The position numbers and the translations under genes are program-made. The notes beneath the pieces are model-generated. The model worked only from the letters and a program-made list of their open reading frames with translations. It was not told the origin of the DNA and searched no databases. Below are positions 5,493 to 6,545 of a stretch of DNA of 6,545 nucleotides, piece by piece. This DNA is from an uncultured Oxalobacter sp. (GTDB lineage Bacteria; Pseudomonadota; Gammaproteobacteria; Burkholderiales; Burkholderiaceae_D): the NCBI GenBank assembly GCA_937916185.1, contig CALGGD010000135.1, positions 1 to 6,545 of the forward strand, given 5' to 3'. Within the stretch, counting starts at the first letter, position 1. Each line of letters begins with the position of its first letter.

Positions 5493-5496
5493 CTGA

Positions 5497-6545
<1,049 letters not shown>

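Overview
No undescribed biological system is visible in this window. It reads as two pieces of bacterial DNA from different phyla joined somewhere between about 1707 and 1850. The left piece (1-1706) looks like Bacteroidetes, probably Prevotella or Bacteroides. It carries an ECF sigma factor, a small membrane protein and an MscL channel, and none of these genes has a Shine-Dalgarno sequence. The right piece (about 1851-6545) looks like a betaproteobacterium, probably Burkholderiales and possibly near Oxalobacter. Most of its genes have a GGAGG-type ribosome binding site about 5-8 nt before the start, sigma70-type -10 boxes are present, and the L28, L33 and IMP dehydrogenase proteins are proteobacterial in type. 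The taxonomic placement comes from recognising protein families, not from a search.

Left piece, all on the minus strand: mscL (1260-1706) ends at a strong intrinsic terminator (1186-1229). Next come an ECF sigma factor (644-1087, true start probably 1116) and, 13 nt after its stop, a membrane protein that may be its anti-sigma partner (630 running off the left edge). Both genes of this pair carry an apparent one-base deletion in a short homopolymer run. The sigma factor loses about 10 N-terminal residues from its frame, and the membrane protein is split in two.

Right piece: a low-molecular-weight protein tyrosine phosphatase (minus) and a two-domain universal stress protein (plus) diverge from a shared 144-nt intergenic region. 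A small lipoprotein (plus) follows and converges on a hypoxanthine/deoxyinosine-DNA glycosylase (minus). The ribosomal protein operon rpmB-rpmG (minus) has its own consensus promoter and a terminator. guaB (plus) diverges from it and runs off the right edge after 341 codons. The right-hand genes are mostly housekeeping or stress functions in short independent transcription units: translation, guanine nucleotide synthesis, repair of deaminated adenine and general stress.

The most useful observations are the probable chimeric junction, the two homopolymer frameshifts confined to the left piece, an identical 13-nt extended -10 element before usp and guaB, and a pair of mutually exclusive hairpins in the rpmB/guaB intergenic region.
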